A DNA stretch of 64,000 nucleotides from Pseudomonas sp. UBA4617. GTDB taxonomy: Bacteria; Pseudomonadota; Gammaproteobacteria; Pseudomonadales; Pseudomonadaceae. The notes beneath the pieces are model-generated. The model was given only the letters and a program-made list of their open reading frames with translations, made no database searches and had not been told where the DNA came from. The DNA lies in the NCBI RefSeq assembly GCF_002386445.1, contig NZ_DGIR01000010.1, positions 406-64,405 of the forward strand, written 5' to 3'. Below, piece by piece: positions 43,050 through 51,963 of this stretch (within the stretch, counting starts at the first letter, position 1; every line of letters begins with the position of its first letter). The translations under genes were made by a program, and so were the position numbers.

Positions 43050-43862
43050 TCAGAGCGGGCGCAACAGGCCAAAGCGCTTGCGCAGCGCCCAGTCCAGCAA
43101 CCGCCGCGGCAGCAGCCGGGCCATCAGCGGCAAGGCCGTGCTGCCATTGCCCAGGCGCACCATTGCTGGCACCGGCGACTTGCCGACTGCTGCCAATACG
43201 CCTTGGGCAAACACCGCCGCCGAAGTCGGTTTGTCCTGCGACGCACGTGCCCGAGCCTGCACCTGCTCACGCAACGGCCACCACGCTGAATCCGCCGCCA
43301 GCACCTGCTCGGCCTGGCGCTGGGCATTGCTGGCGAACTGCGAGGCAATCGCCCCCGGCTGCACTTCCATCACCCGCACGCCGAACGGTGCCAGCTCCAG
43401 GCGCAAGGCATCGCTCAGCGCATGCACAGCGGCTTTCGAGGCGCAGTAGGCACCGGCGAAGGGGGTGACCAGTACGCCGGAAACGCTGCCGATATTCACC
43501 ACCAGTCCACGCGTACGGCGCAGCAACGGGAACAGCGCGCGGGTAACGCCCACCACGGCGAAGACGTTGGTTTCGAACTGCTGGCGCAGGGCGTCCACGC
43601 CGCCATCGAGCAACGGGCCCATGGCCCCGTAACCGGCGTTGTTGATGAGGATGTCGAGGCTTTCCAGTTCCTCGGCCAGGCGGGCCAGGGCTATGCTGTC
43701 GTTGACGTCCAGTTGCCGGGCAGTAAAACCGGCGGCGTGCAGTTGCTCAACATCTTCCGCCTTGCGCGCGGTGGCCCAGACATGGTGGCCGGCATCGCGG
43801 AAGGCGTCGGCCAAGGCGCGGCCGATGCCGCTGGAACAACCGGTGATCAGTACGGTGGGCAT
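43050..43862 (-). CDS. Short-chain dehydrogenase/oxidoreductase
   Basis: A 270-residue classical SDR: cofactor motif TGCSSGIGRALADAF at 7-21, NNAGYGAMGP, and the catalytic Ser, Tyr and Lys in NIGSVSGVLVTPFAGAYCASKAAVHAL. The C-terminal 40 residues (LPLMARLLPRRLLDWALRKRFGL) are basic and amphipathic and may touch the membrane, as in retinol-dehydrogenase-like SDRs. ATG 43862 gives the standard MPTVLITGC start. Substrate unknown. The next gene upstream on the strand ends 27 bases away. Confidence 0.88.
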   Translation of the reverse strand: MPTVLITGCSSGIGRALADAFRDAGHHVWATARKAEDVEQLHAAGFTARQLDVNDSIALARLAEELESLDILINNAGYGAMGPLLDGGVDALRQQFETNVFAVVGVTRALFPLLRRTRGLVVNIGSVSGVLVTPFAGAYCASKAAVHALSDALRLELAPFGVRVMEVQPGAIASQFASNAQRQAEQVLAADSAWWPLREQVQARARASQDKPTSAAVFAQGVLAAVGKSPVPAMVRLGNGSTALPLMARLLPRRLLDWALRKRFGLLRPL

Positions 43863-43888
43863 GGTTGGGACCTGTATTCCGGAGGCGA

Positions 43889-44353
43889 TCAATTGGCGAA
43901 TGTACCTTGCAGGCGCTCTGCCCGAAACTCCAGGGTCTGCGGCCGGTACCCGGAACGCAGTGGTGGCAGCGGCAGGCAGTCTTGCCATTCGGTCCCCGGT
44001 TGCAGCTCGCCCGGCCCGCGATAGCGCGGGGCGTTGTAGGTGTTCTCGGCCAGGTTCACGGTATCGCCCGGTGCATATGCTGCCACCCGCCAGCGCAGTT
44101 CGGTCAGCGGCACGTCGTTGCCGTTCTTCATGCGCACCTGCAGGGGACGGTCGGCCGGGCAGTGTTCGGGGGCGTAGGCCAGGCGCAGGTCCAGGCGGGC
44201 CAGCCGCGAGGTTTCGCGAGCGTCCTGCCAGACGACGAACAAGGCCACCAGGCCCAGGCCGCACACGGCCGCCAGCGAGATCGGCAGGGCCTTGGCCGGG
44301 TAGCGCAACAGCAGCACCAGCCAGGTAAGAATGAGAAAGGCACCGATGATCAT
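43889..44353 (-). CDS. Conserved small membrane protein of unknown function
   Basis: A 154-residue protein with two N-terminal transmembrane helices (about 1-17 and 23-43) and an outer-face domain of about 105 residues rich in beta-type sequence (LQVRMKNGNDVPLTELRWRVAAY, TYNAPRYRGPGELQPGTEWQDCLPLPPLRSG). It has a pair of cysteines in the external part. It is 65 bases past the alginate terminator and directly upstream of the SDR gene, with which it may be co-transcribed. I do not recognise a family. Confidence 0.75.
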   Translation of the reverse strand: MIIGAFLILTWLVLLLRYPAKALPISLAAVCGLGLVALFVVWQDARETSRLARLDLRLAYAPEHCPADRPLQVRMKNGNDVPLTELRWRVAAYAPGDTVNLAENTYNAPRYRGPGELQPGTEWQDCLPLPPLRSGYRPQTLEFRAERLQGTFAN

Positions 44354-44418
44354 GATGGGCTGATTCCGAGCAGAGACTCGGACATCTTGGAGCGCCATGC
44401 GGCAAGCTGCAAGGCACA

Positions 44419-44480
44419 AGAAAAAAGCGGGGCGGTGGTGAACCCGCGCTTGCAGATTCACCTCCGTCCCGCTTTTTTCC
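44419..44480. terminator. Strong bidirectional terminator after the alginate operon
   Basis: AAAAAAGCGGGGCGGTGGTGAA (44421-44442) pairs with TTCACCTCCGTCCCGCTTTTTT (44457-44478) with two mismatches, giving a long stem flanked by A and T runs on both sides. It is a rho-independent terminator for algA on the minus strand and can work in the other direction. Confidence 0.92.
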
Positions 44481-44494
44481 TGCAGCTGGCAGTT

Positions 44495-45952
44495 TTACTG
44501 CGCGATGGTCTTCACCGAAACACCACGCTCGATCGGCGTGGAAGTACGGCCATACACGTCCTCGAAGCGCTCGATGTCGTCCTCGCCCAGGTAGCTGCCG
44601 GATTGCACCTCGATGATCTCCAGCGGGATCTTGCCCGGGTTGCGCAGGCGGTGCACCGAGGCGATCGGGATGTAGGTCGACTGGTTCTCGGTCAGCAGGA
44701 ACACGTTCTCGTCACAGGTCACCTCGGCGGTGCCGGATACCACGATCCAGTGTTCGGCACGGTGGTGGTGCATCTGCAGCGACAGGCTGGCGCCCGGCTT
44801 GACGGTAATGTGCTTGACCTGGAAGCGGCCGCCCATGTCCACCGAGTCGTACGAACCCCATGGGCGGTACACTTCCAGGTGGTTCTGGGTTTCGCTGCGG
44901 CCCTGCTCGTCGAGGGTCTTGACCATCTGCTTGACGCCCTGGACCTTGTCCTTGTGGGCAATCATCATGGCGTCCTTGGTCTCGACCACCACGATGTTTT
45001 CCAGGCCGATCACCGACACCAGCTTGCCGTTGCCATGGATCATGCAGTTGCGGCTGTCCTGCACCACCACGTCGCCCTTGGTGACGTTGCCGTTGTCGTC
45101 CTTCTCGTGCACTTCCCACAGCGACGACCAGCAGCCCACGTCGCTCCAGCCGGCCGACATCGGCACCACGCAGGCGCGCTGGGTCTTTTCCATCACCGCG
45201 TAGTCGATGGAGTTGTCGGGGCAGCAGGCGAAGGTGGCTTCGTCGATGGTCAGTACATCGCCGTCTTCACGGCTACGCTCCAGGGCCAGCACGCAGGTAT
45301 CGTAGATGTCGCCGTCGTGCTTTTTCAGCTCTTCGAGGAAGCGGCTGGCACGGAACAGGAACATACCGCTGTTCCAGAAGTAGCCACCGGCCTGGACGAA
45401 TTCGGCGGCGCGTTTCTCGTCGGGCTTTTCGACGAACTGGGCAACACGGGCCACGCCTTCAGGCAGCAGGGCGTCCTGGCTGGAGCGAATGTAGCCATAG
45501 CCGGTTTCCGGTTTGGTCGCCGGTACGCCGAACAGCACCATCTCGCCACGCTCGGCGGCCACGGTGGCCAGGGCCAGGGCACGTTGCAGGGCCTTCTGGT
45601 CGTCGATCACATGGTCGGCCGGCAGCACCAGCATCAGCTCGTCGCGGCCTTCGTTGACCAGTTTCATCGCCGCCATGGCCACCGCCGGGGCGGTATTGCG
45701 ACCGAACGGCTCCATCAGGATGCCCTGGGTTTCCAGCTTCAGCGCGGCCAGTTGTTCCTGGACGATGAACTTGTGGTCCTTGTTGCAGACCACGATCGGC
45801 GTGTCCATGCCTTCGAAGACCAGGCGTTCCAAGGTTTGCTGGAACAGGGTGTGTTCACCGGTCAGGGCCAGGAACTGCTTGGGGAACTGCTTGCGCGACA
45901 GAGGCCACAGACGGGAACCGCTACCACCAGAAAGAATTACCGGGATCATCAT
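44495..45952 (-). CDS. algA: Mannose-1-phosphate guanylyltransferase / mannose-6-phosphate isomerase
   Basis: A 485-residue bifunctional enzyme that makes GDP-mannose for alginate. The pyrophosphorylase signature SGGSGSRLWPLSRKQFPKQF is at 8-27 and FVEKPDEKRA lies further on; the C-terminal isomerase cupin carries the zinc motif QMHHHRAEHWIVVSG. Two possible starts, 45952 and 45949. Last gene of the alginate operon, followed by a strong terminator. Confidence 0.97.
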   Translation of the reverse strand: MMIPVILSGGSGSRLWPLSRKQFPKQFLALTGEHTLFQQTLERLVFEGMDTPIVVCNKDHKFIVQEQLAALKLETQGILMEPFGRNTAPAVAMAAMKLVNEGRDELMLVLPADHVIDDQKALQRALALATVAAERGEMVLFGVPATKPETGYGYIRSSQDALLPEGVARVAQFVEKPDEKRAAEFVQAGGYFWNSGMFLFRASRFLEELKKHDGDIYDTCVLALERSREDGDVLTIDEATFACCPDNSIDYAVMEKTQRACVVPMSAGWSDVGCWSSLWEVHEKDDNGNVTKGDVVVQDSRNCMIHGNGKLVSVIGLENIVVVETKDAMMIAHKDKVQGVKQMVKTLDEQGRSETQNHLEVYRPWGSYDSVDMGGRFQVKHITVKPGASLSLQMHHHRAEHWIVVSGTAEVTCDENVFLLTENQSTYIPIASVHRLRNPGKIPLEIIEVQSGSYLGEDDIERFEDVYGRTSTPIERGVSVKTIAQ

Positions 45953-45984
45953 GTTTCTCCAATAGTCGTTGAGAGGCAGTGGAA

Positions 45985-46632
45985 TCAGTTGCTAGCCACG
46001 GGGCGAGTTACCCACACCGGCGACAAGGCGTTGCCGGAACCCGTTACATACAGCACTGCGGCTTCGCCGCGCTCCAGGGCGACCGGTTTCAGGTCACCCA
46101 CTTTCTTGTCTCCTTGGTACAGTGCCAGGTTGACCTTGACCGGGTTGATCTCACGCTCGCCACGACCATTGGCGGCAACCGGCTTGACCACTTCGGTCTT
46201 GCCGTCGGCAGTCTTCAGGGTCAATTGCTGGTCGCTCAGGTTCTGCACGCGAACCAGGGCTTTCTGCTTGTTCTTGAACGGTGGCTCTTCGATCAGCTTC
46301 GGGTTGCCATTGGCGCTGTTGACCAGGGTGTAGTACTTGTCCGAGGCCAGCTTGACCGGCACGCTCTTGCCGCCGACCTGGGCGGTGTAGTCACCGCCTG
46401 GCAGGAAGCTGAAATCGCTGCTGGCCTGGGCGCCAACCTGCTTGATCTGGGTGTTGCCGACCGAGGCTGCGGTCGGGGTGCTGGTAGCGTTGTACAGGCG
46501 CACGAAGGTCGAACCTTTCGGTGCACTCGGGCCGTACAGCGCGGCGTCGGCACCGGCGAATGCCTGCATCGAGGCCAGGGACAGGCCGGCCGCGAGGGTG
46601 AGGGCTTTGGCAATGGAAGTTTTGGTAGTCAT
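45985..46632 (-). CDS. algF: Alginate O-acetylation protein AlgF
   Basis: A 215-residue periplasmic protein with a signal peptide ending near AFAGAD (about 26). AlgF is needed for acetylation of mannuronate with AlgI, AlgJ and AlgX; it has no enzyme motif and may link the acetylation proteins. FVRLYNATSTPTAASVGNT is a conserved segment. It lies 17 bases after algJ and 32 before algA. Confidence 0.95.
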   Translation of the reverse strand: MTTKTSIAKALTLAAGLSLASMQAFAGADAALYGPSAPKGSTFVRLYNATSTPTAASVGNTQIKQVGAQASSDFSFLPGGDYTAQVGGKSVPVKLASDKYYTLVNSANGNPKLIEEPPFKNKQKALVRVQNLSDQQLTLKTADGKTEVVKPVAANGRGEREINPVKVNLALYQGDKKVGDLKPVALERGEAAVLYVTGSGNALSPVWVTRPVASN

Positions 46633-46649
46633 TGGCGTGTTCCTCTCTA

Positions 46650-47807
46650 TCAGTGGTTCGTCCGGGTGGACGACAAGGCCAGGTTTTCTTCGGATTTACG
46701 GGAGTTCTTCAGCTGCGCGATCCACTGCGGGTCGAAGCTGCTGAGGTCGTTCTTCATTGGCAGATAACGTTCGGGGAATTCCCACACCACCACTTGCGGT
46801 GCAGCGCTCTTGAAGGCATCGCTTTGCAGGTACTTGAGCATTGGCAGCAGCGGGCCGTGGCCGTCTTCGGCGTAGTTGGCCACGTCGCTGCGCAGGGCCT
46901 GCTGCAGCGCGCCGAGGAAATTCCAGTGCGGGTTGGCGCTGTAGCTGGTGCCTACCAGGGCAACCGGGATCTGCTTGTCGGCGAACAGTGCGTCACCGGC
47001 TTCACCCTCGGCCTCGACCGGGCGGGTGGTGCGCTTCTGCAGGTTGTCCGGAGCCGGCAACAGGTTGCTGAACAGTGGGTCCAGTGGCAGGAAGTTGGTC
47101 AGGTCGCCCTTGTACGGCGTGGTGCTGCCGGCTTCGGTGACGAACGTCTGTGGCTCGCCGTTGAGCAGGCTTTGCCGGCTGACCGCTTCGGCCAGTGCCT
47201 GCGCTGCCACTTCGGCGCCCATCGGCGTCCAGTGGGTGTCGGTGCGCAGGAACACCTGGCCGCGGGCCTTGGCCTGTTCAAGCGGGGCCATCAGGTCTGG
47301 GGCGAACACGTTGGCCTGGCGGGCCTGGGCGTGGAACTGGTTGTACAGGTCGCCATGCAGGCTGGTCGGCAGTTCCTTGCCCAGGTATTCGGCGTATACC
47401 CTTGCCTTGGCCGGCACGATCGCCAGCACCAGCTGGCTGCCGTGCTGCTGCAAGGTGTCGCGTACGCCACGGATCAGCGCCAGGTTTTCCGCCATCAGCT
47501 GCTCGGCCCCGGGGGTGGGCTTGAATTCTTCGTCGCTGAACAGCCACTGGTCGCGGCCCAGTACCACACCGGGGCGGCCTTCATTGAACAGCTTGAAATC
47601 CATCGCCGCCCACAAGTTGGTGCCCAGGCGCTTGATCGGGAAGTGTTCGTCGTAGTGGGTCTCGGCGGCCTTGGCCAGCTTGCCGTTGAGCAGGGTCATC
47701 TGCTCGGTGCGCTGGAAGCTTTGCAGGCCACCGGTCGACCACACGCCCATGCCTACCAGCAGGCCGAGGAACGACAGTGAATAGGTGATGCGTAAGGTGC
47801 GGGTCAT
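46650..47807 (-). CDS. algJ: Alginate O-acetyltransferase AlgJ
   Basis: A 385-residue SGNH-like protein anchored by one N-terminal helix. The catalytic Asp-x-His is in RTDTHWTPMGAE (about 180-191) and the serine is in LVGTSYSANPHW (about 285). It receives acetyl groups from AlgI; in P. aeruginosa it is essential for acetylation. ATG 47807 has GAGG 8 bases upstream; an in-frame GTG at 47816 is possible. Confidence 0.95.
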   Translation of the reverse strand: MTRTLRITYSLSFLGLLVGMGVWSTGGLQSFQRTEQMTLLNGKLAKAAETHYDEHFPIKRLGTNLWAAMDFKLFNEGRPGVVLGRDQWLFSDEEFKPTPGAEQLMAENLALIRGVRDTLQQHGSQLVLAIVPAKARVYAEYLGKELPTSLHGDLYNQFHAQARQANVFAPDLMAPLEQAKARGQVFLRTDTHWTPMGAEVAAQALAEAVSRQSLLNGEPQTFVTEAGSTTPYKGDLTNFLPLDPLFSNLLPAPDNLQKRTTRPVEAEGEAGDALFADKQIPVALVGTSYSANPHWNFLGALQQALRSDVANYAEDGHGPLLPMLKYLQSDAFKSAAPQVVVWEFPERYLPMKNDLSSFDPQWIAQLKNSRKSEENLALSSTRTNH

Positions 47808-47817
47808 GTCATCCACC

Positions 47818-49275
47818 TCAGAACTGGAAGTAGAGGAACGGCGAGTAGCTCTGCGCCGAAAGCTTGAGGATCGAGGCCACGAACAGCAGCAGCACCAGGG
47901 CGCGGGTCATCACGCGGGTCCAGTCAAGGCCGATCGAACCGTCGGCGTTGACCGCCACCGGGGTGGCCTTGGGCGTCGGCCTGGCATTGCGATAGAAGTC
48001 ACGCAGGCCGAAGAACGCCAGGGTGATGTAGGCGACCACCAAGGTGGCGACCTGCAGGCCGGTCAGCTGGGCGCGGTTGAGTTCCGACAGCTGCCAGTCG
48101 CCGAAGCTGAACATGGCGCCGTACATGCGGCCGGCCACTTCGAGGTTTTCGGCGCGGAAGATCACCCAGCCGACCACCACCAGCAGGAAGGTGAAGGCCC
48201 ACTTCACCGGGTTGAAGCGCTGCGGGTTGGTGTCGATGCCCAGTGCGCGCTCGATGGCCAGCCACATGCCGTGCCATGCACCCCAGATGATGTAGGTGAA
48301 GTTGGCGCCATGCCACAGGCCGCCCAGCAACATGGTCAGGAACAGGTTGCGGTAGGTGTTGAAGGTGCCTTTGCGGTTACCGCCCAGGGTGATGTACAGG
48401 TAGTCGCGTAGCCAGGTCGACAGGCTGATGTGCCAGCGCCGCCAGAACTCGGTGATCGACTGGCTGATGTATGGCTGCTTGAAGTTCTCCATGAAGCGGA
48501 AGCCCATCATCAGGCCCAGGCCGATGGCCATGTCGCTGTAACCGCTGAAGTCGAAATACAGCTGCGCGGTGTAGGCCAGGGCACCTAGCCAGGCATCGCC
48601 GGTAGTCGGGTTCTGCAGGGCGAAGCAGTGGTCGGCGACGACGGCCAGGGTGTCGGCGATGAACACTTTCTTGATGAAGCCCTGCATGAAGCGGGTGCAG
48701 CCTTCGGAGAACTTGTCCAGGGTGTGGGTGCGGTTGTTGAACTGGTCGACCAGGTCCTTGAAGCGCAGCACGGGGCCGGCGATCAGGTGCGGGAAGATCG
48801 CCACGAACGCGGCGAAGTCGATCAGGTTGCGCGTGGCCGGGGTGTCGCCGCGGTACACGTCGATGATGTAGCTGATCGACTCGAAGATGTAGAACGAGAT
48901 ACCGATCGGCAGCAGCACGTGGGTGAGGATGAACGGCTCCAGGCCGAACGAGGTGATGATCGCGTTCAGGCTGTCGACGCCGAAGTTGGCGTACTTGAAG
49001 TAGCCGAGGATCGCCAGGTCGACACCCACGCCGAGCAGCAGCCAGCGCTGGGCGGGCTTGGTGCGGACACCGGCGGCGCCGACTTTCAGGCCGATCCAGT
49101 AGTTCCACAGGGTGACCCCGGCGAACAATGCCAGGAAGTCCACTCGCCACCAGGCGTAGAAGATGTAGCTGGCGACCAGCAGCAACAGGTTGCGATAACG
49201 TTGCCCGCTCAGGTAGTACAAGCCGAGGAAGATCGGCAAGAACAGGAACAGGAACACGTTGGACGAGAAGACCAT
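47818..49275 (-). CDS. algI: Membrane-bound O-acyltransferase AlgI
   Basis: A 485-residue MBOAT protein with about 11 membrane helices. The catalytic histidine pair region is WHGANFTYIIWGAWHGMWLAIER. AlgI moves acetyl groups across the inner membrane for use by AlgJ and AlgX. P. aeruginosa AlgI is longer (about 520); the P. putida form is shorter at the C-terminus. It is separated from algL by 121 bases that hold a hairpin. Confidence 0.96.
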   Translation of the reverse strand: MVFSSNVFLFLFLPIFLGLYYLSGQRYRNLLLLVASYIFYAWWRVDFLALFAGVTLWNYWIGLKVGAAGVRTKPAQRWLLLGVGVDLAILGYFKYANFGVDSLNAIITSFGLEPFILTHVLLPIGISFYIFESISYIIDVYRGDTPATRNLIDFAAFVAIFPHLIAGPVLRFKDLVDQFNNRTHTLDKFSEGCTRFMQGFIKKVFIADTLAVVADHCFALQNPTTGDAWLGALAYTAQLYFDFSGYSDMAIGLGLMMGFRFMENFKQPYISQSITEFWRRWHISLSTWLRDYLYITLGGNRKGTFNTYRNLFLTMLLGGLWHGANFTYIIWGAWHGMWLAIERALGIDTNPQRFNPVKWAFTFLLVVVGWVIFRAENLEVAGRMYGAMFSFGDWQLSELNRAQLTGLQVATLVVAYITLAFFGLRDFYRNARPTPKATPVAVNADGSIGLDWTRVMTRALVLLLFVASILKLSAQSYSPFLYFQF

Positions 49276-49357
49276 CCCGGTTCTCCTTTTTGTTCACAGC
49301 ATCCGGGGCAAAGCGCCCCCCAAACCCCCCACACCAATGTGGGAGATACCTAGTCCC

Positions 49358-49389
49358 CCTGTAGTCGCGGATAAATCCGCGCCTACAGG
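49358..49389. repeat. Hairpin inside the alginate operon (algL-algI gap)
   Basis: CCTGTAG-T-CGCGGAT-AA-ATCCGCG-C-CTACAGG forms a near-perfect 15-bp stem with one mismatch. It resembles the REP family and lies in the only large gap of the operon (49276-49396). It may be a processing site, partial terminator or a stabilising 3' end for the upstream mRNA. Confidence 0.8.
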
Positions 49390-49396
49390 AATTGCG

Positions 49397-50500
49397 TTAC
49401 TTTCTGGCTTCCGCGCTCGGGTCGTAGACCCGGGTCAGGTCGCCGCCCAGCCGGAAGCTGTTGAATGGCTGCATCCCGCGCTTGCGTTGCAGGGTGTCGG
49501 CGCTGCACGCATACAGGCTGCAATAGGGCTCCATCCACGAGTACTTGCTGTCGATCTTCAGGTCTTGCATGTCCTGCTTCTCGCCATTGCGCGCCTTGAA
49601 TGTGCTCGGGTCCTTGACGCCGGCCAGCACCCGCTGCGCCAGGCGCTGCAGGGCGTTGTCGTTCTCGCTGCGCACATCCACGCCGTTGACCTGGGCAAAA
49701 CTGGCAATCATCGCCAGCGGCGGCAGGGCGTAGTTGTGGTAGGCCAGGGCACGTTGCTTGCGCTTCAGCTCGTTGGGCAGGAAACCCTGCGCATCGACCT
49801 GGTTGGCGCCAATCCGGTATTCCTTCACGGCCCAGTCAAAGAGGTCGCGCCGGTCGGTGGCCACGGCGGTGGCCATCACTGCCCAGGCTGCCCAGTAGCT
49901 GTGGTTGTTGATCTTCTCCAGCGGCAGGTCGCTCCAGTCGCGCACGGTCTGCTCGGCGAGGCGGGCGAACCATTTCTCGATCAGCTCGGCCTCGGCCTGG
50001 TGCGCGGCCAGCGGCTGCGAGTTGGAGAACTTCAGGCGCAGCCACGAACCGCTCATGCTGCCCAGCGCCCATTTGCGCATCGACTTGCCGGTGTGGTTGT
50101 AGTCGGTAGACATCAACGCATCGGCACGTGCCCAGCTGCCCAGCCAGGCCAGGGCGCACTCGAGTTGCGCCGGGCGACCGTCACGCATGTACTGGCCGAT
50201 CATCTTGCTCACGCCTTTCTCAAGCGTGGTGATGTCTTCGGTGGACTTGCGAAAGGCCTTTTCCGAGCTGGCGTTCAGGGTGGCCCGCGCCTTGTCCGAA
50301 CCTTCGTACTTGCTGCGAAACTGCAGGGCCCCGGTGTACGGCTGGGGCACAGCCTCACAGCGGAAGTTACCGTCGCCGGTCTTGAGCTTTTCGATCCCTT
50401 CGTAGTACCCCTGCGGCGGTACCAGTGCGGCGTGCGCGGCACTGCCGCACAAGGCCAGGCCGAGCAGGGCAGGGCGGAAAATTCGCTTGAATGCAGTCAT
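49397..50500 (-). CDS. algL: Alginate lyase AlgL
   Basis: A 367-residue periplasmic polysaccharide lyase of family PL5. A signal peptide ends at about residue 24 (CGSAAHAALV). The catalytic motif NNHSYWAAW (about 190-198) holds the histidine and tyrosine, and WLRLKFSNSQ is also conserved. It degrades alginate that stays in the periplasm. ATG 50500 is the start; the upstream frame is not part of the protein. It lies 7 bases after algX. Confidence 0.96.
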   Translation of the reverse strand: MTAFKRIFRPALLGLALCGSAAHAALVPPQGYYEGIEKLKTGDGNFRCEAVPQPYTGALQFRSKYEGSDKARATLNASSEKAFRKSTEDITTLEKGVSKMIGQYMRDGRPAQLECALAWLGSWARADALMSTDYNHTGKSMRKWALGSMSGSWLRLKFSNSQPLAAHQAEAELIEKWFARLAEQTVRDWSDLPLEKINNHSYWAAWAVMATAVATDRRDLFDWAVKEYRIGANQVDAQGFLPNELKRKQRALAYHNYALPPLAMIASFAQVNGVDVRSENDNALQRLAQRVLAGVKDPSTFKARNGEKQDMQDLKIDSKYSWMEPYCSLYACSADTLQRKRGMQPFNSFRLGGDLTRVYDPSAEARK

Positions 50501-50507
50501 GGTCGCC

Positions 50508-51950
50508 TCACTGGCCGGCCTGCGCGGTCTGCGCGGGCACGGCGAAGTTGTTGCGTTTGCAGAGCTTGGCCTCGACCTTCTGAGTACCGCTTTCCGGGCC
50601 CTGTACCTCGAAGGCCAGCAGGCTCTGGCTGGCCCAGTCCTCGTCTTCGCGCATCTGGAAGACGAAGCGGCCATCGGTCTCGGCGGTTTCCGGTTTTTCC
50701 AGCTTGATGTCCTCGTGGCGGCCGTTGAGGTACCACAGGGTGGCCTGCAGGACTTTCACCGACGGGTCCTCGAACTTCACGTCCATCTGGATGTTGCGGT
50801 TGACCAGGTCCTTGATCACGCCGCCCTTGCCGTTCACCATCAACTCGTTCTTGCCGGGCTTGAGGGTGGTGCTGGCACTCATCAGCGCCGGGCGGTTATC
50901 GCAGCCGTCATCGAGCAGGCCGAGGATCTGCCGCCAGATGGTCTCCTGGTCCAGGCGGTACAACGGGGAGAATTCCCAGATCAGGATCTTCGGCGGGTTC
51001 TTCTTGAACTCTTCGCTGCCCAGGTACTGGATCATCGACCCTTCCAGGCCACCGCCGGGGAAGGCGACGTTGAGCACATCGGCACCGATGTACTGTTGCA
51101 GGAAGCCGGCGAAGTTGTAGTTCTTGCCACTATGGCTGGTACCGACCAAGGTGATCTGGGCGTTGCCGGCGTCACCGAACAGGTCGTCACCGCCACCGTC
51201 GGAGCCCTTCGGCTCGGTGGCGAACTGGTCCATGTACTGCACTGCATAGCTGGTGCCGCAAAGCTGGCCGGCAACGTTATGCAGGGTGCCGGTCTTGCCC
51301 ATGCGGCCGGACTTCTTCGTCTCGAATTCCTTGCGCGGGATGCCTTCGAAAGCTGGCATCTTGTGCACGGTTTCGGCCACGATCTTCGCCGCGCGCTCGG
51401 CGCCGTACGGCGTCCAGTGCTGGTCGCCACGGAAGTAGAAGTCCTTGCCCTGGTCGGCGGCGGCCAGCTGTTCGTTGGTCAGCGGCGACAGGTCGGGCAC
51501 GTTGTAGCCCATGCTGGCGAAGCGCTTGAGCATGGCCTGGTAGTTGCCCAGCGCCTTCTGGTAGTCGAAGGCGGCTTTTTCCGCCGGGTTGAGCATGTTG
51601 CGGTTCACCAGGCCACGGGTCGGCTGGTACACCACCACCAGTTCCACGCCGCGCTTCTTGAACGCGTCATGCACCTGCTGCAGGCGCTTGTAGCCAGCCG
51701 GGGTGGTGGTGAACTCGGTGCGCAGGTCTTCGCGGGTACGGAACAGCCAGTCACCCTGGGCCTGCACCAGCGTGGTGAAGTTCTGCTGATAGCGGGTGGT
51801 GTAGCGGCTGGGGTCGTGCGCTTCCGGGCACAGCTGGCAGCAAGGCTCGGCGGTGAAGGTCGGGGCCTTCACTTCGTCGGCGCTCACGCCCTGGCTGATG
51901 GCCAGGAGGGCAGTGGACAGGCCCAGCAGTTTCATCAGGTGTGGAGTCAT
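50508..51950 (-). CDS. algX: Alginate O-acetyltransferase / export protein AlgX
   Basis: A 480-residue periplasmic SGNH-like enzyme with a C-terminal carbohydrate-binding domain. After the signal peptide (cleavage near 24) the catalytic Asp176 and His178 are in RGDQHWTPYGAE and Ser272 is in LVGTSHSGKNYNF. It transfers acetyl groups to mannuronate and shields the polymer as part of the export complex. Confidence 0.97.
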   Translation of the reverse strand: MTPHLMKLLGLSTALLAISQGVSADEVKAPTFTAEPCCQLCPEAHDPSRYTTRYQQNFTTLVQAQGDWLFRTREDLRTEFTTTPAGYKRLQQVHDAFKKRGVELVVVYQPTRGLVNRNMLNPAEKAAFDYQKALGNYQAMLKRFASMGYNVPDLSPLTNEQLAAADQGKDFYFRGDQHWTPYGAERAAKIVAETVHKMPAFEGIPRKEFETKKSGRMGKTGTLHNVAGQLCGTSYAVQYMDQFATEPKGSDGGGDDLFGDAGNAQITLVGTSHSGKNYNFAGFLQQYIGADVLNVAFPGGGLEGSMIQYLGSEEFKKNPPKILIWEFSPLYRLDQETIWRQILGLLDDGCDNRPALMSASTTLKPGKNELMVNGKGGVIKDLVNRNIQMDVKFEDPSVKVLQATLWYLNGRHEDIKLEKPETAETDGRFVFQMREDEDWASQSLLAFEVQGPESGTQKVEAKLCKRNNFAVPAQTAQAGQ

Positions 51951-51963
51951 GGTCTGGGCTTCC

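Noticed and set aside
42851..43289. Short frames across the end of the NodT gene and into the SDR gene on both strands
   Set aside because: They are shadows and read-through frames; the hairpin at 43008-43024 separates the two real genes.
43865..46333. 822-codon open frame on the plus strand
   Set aside because: Antisense to algA and algF; no recognisable domain.
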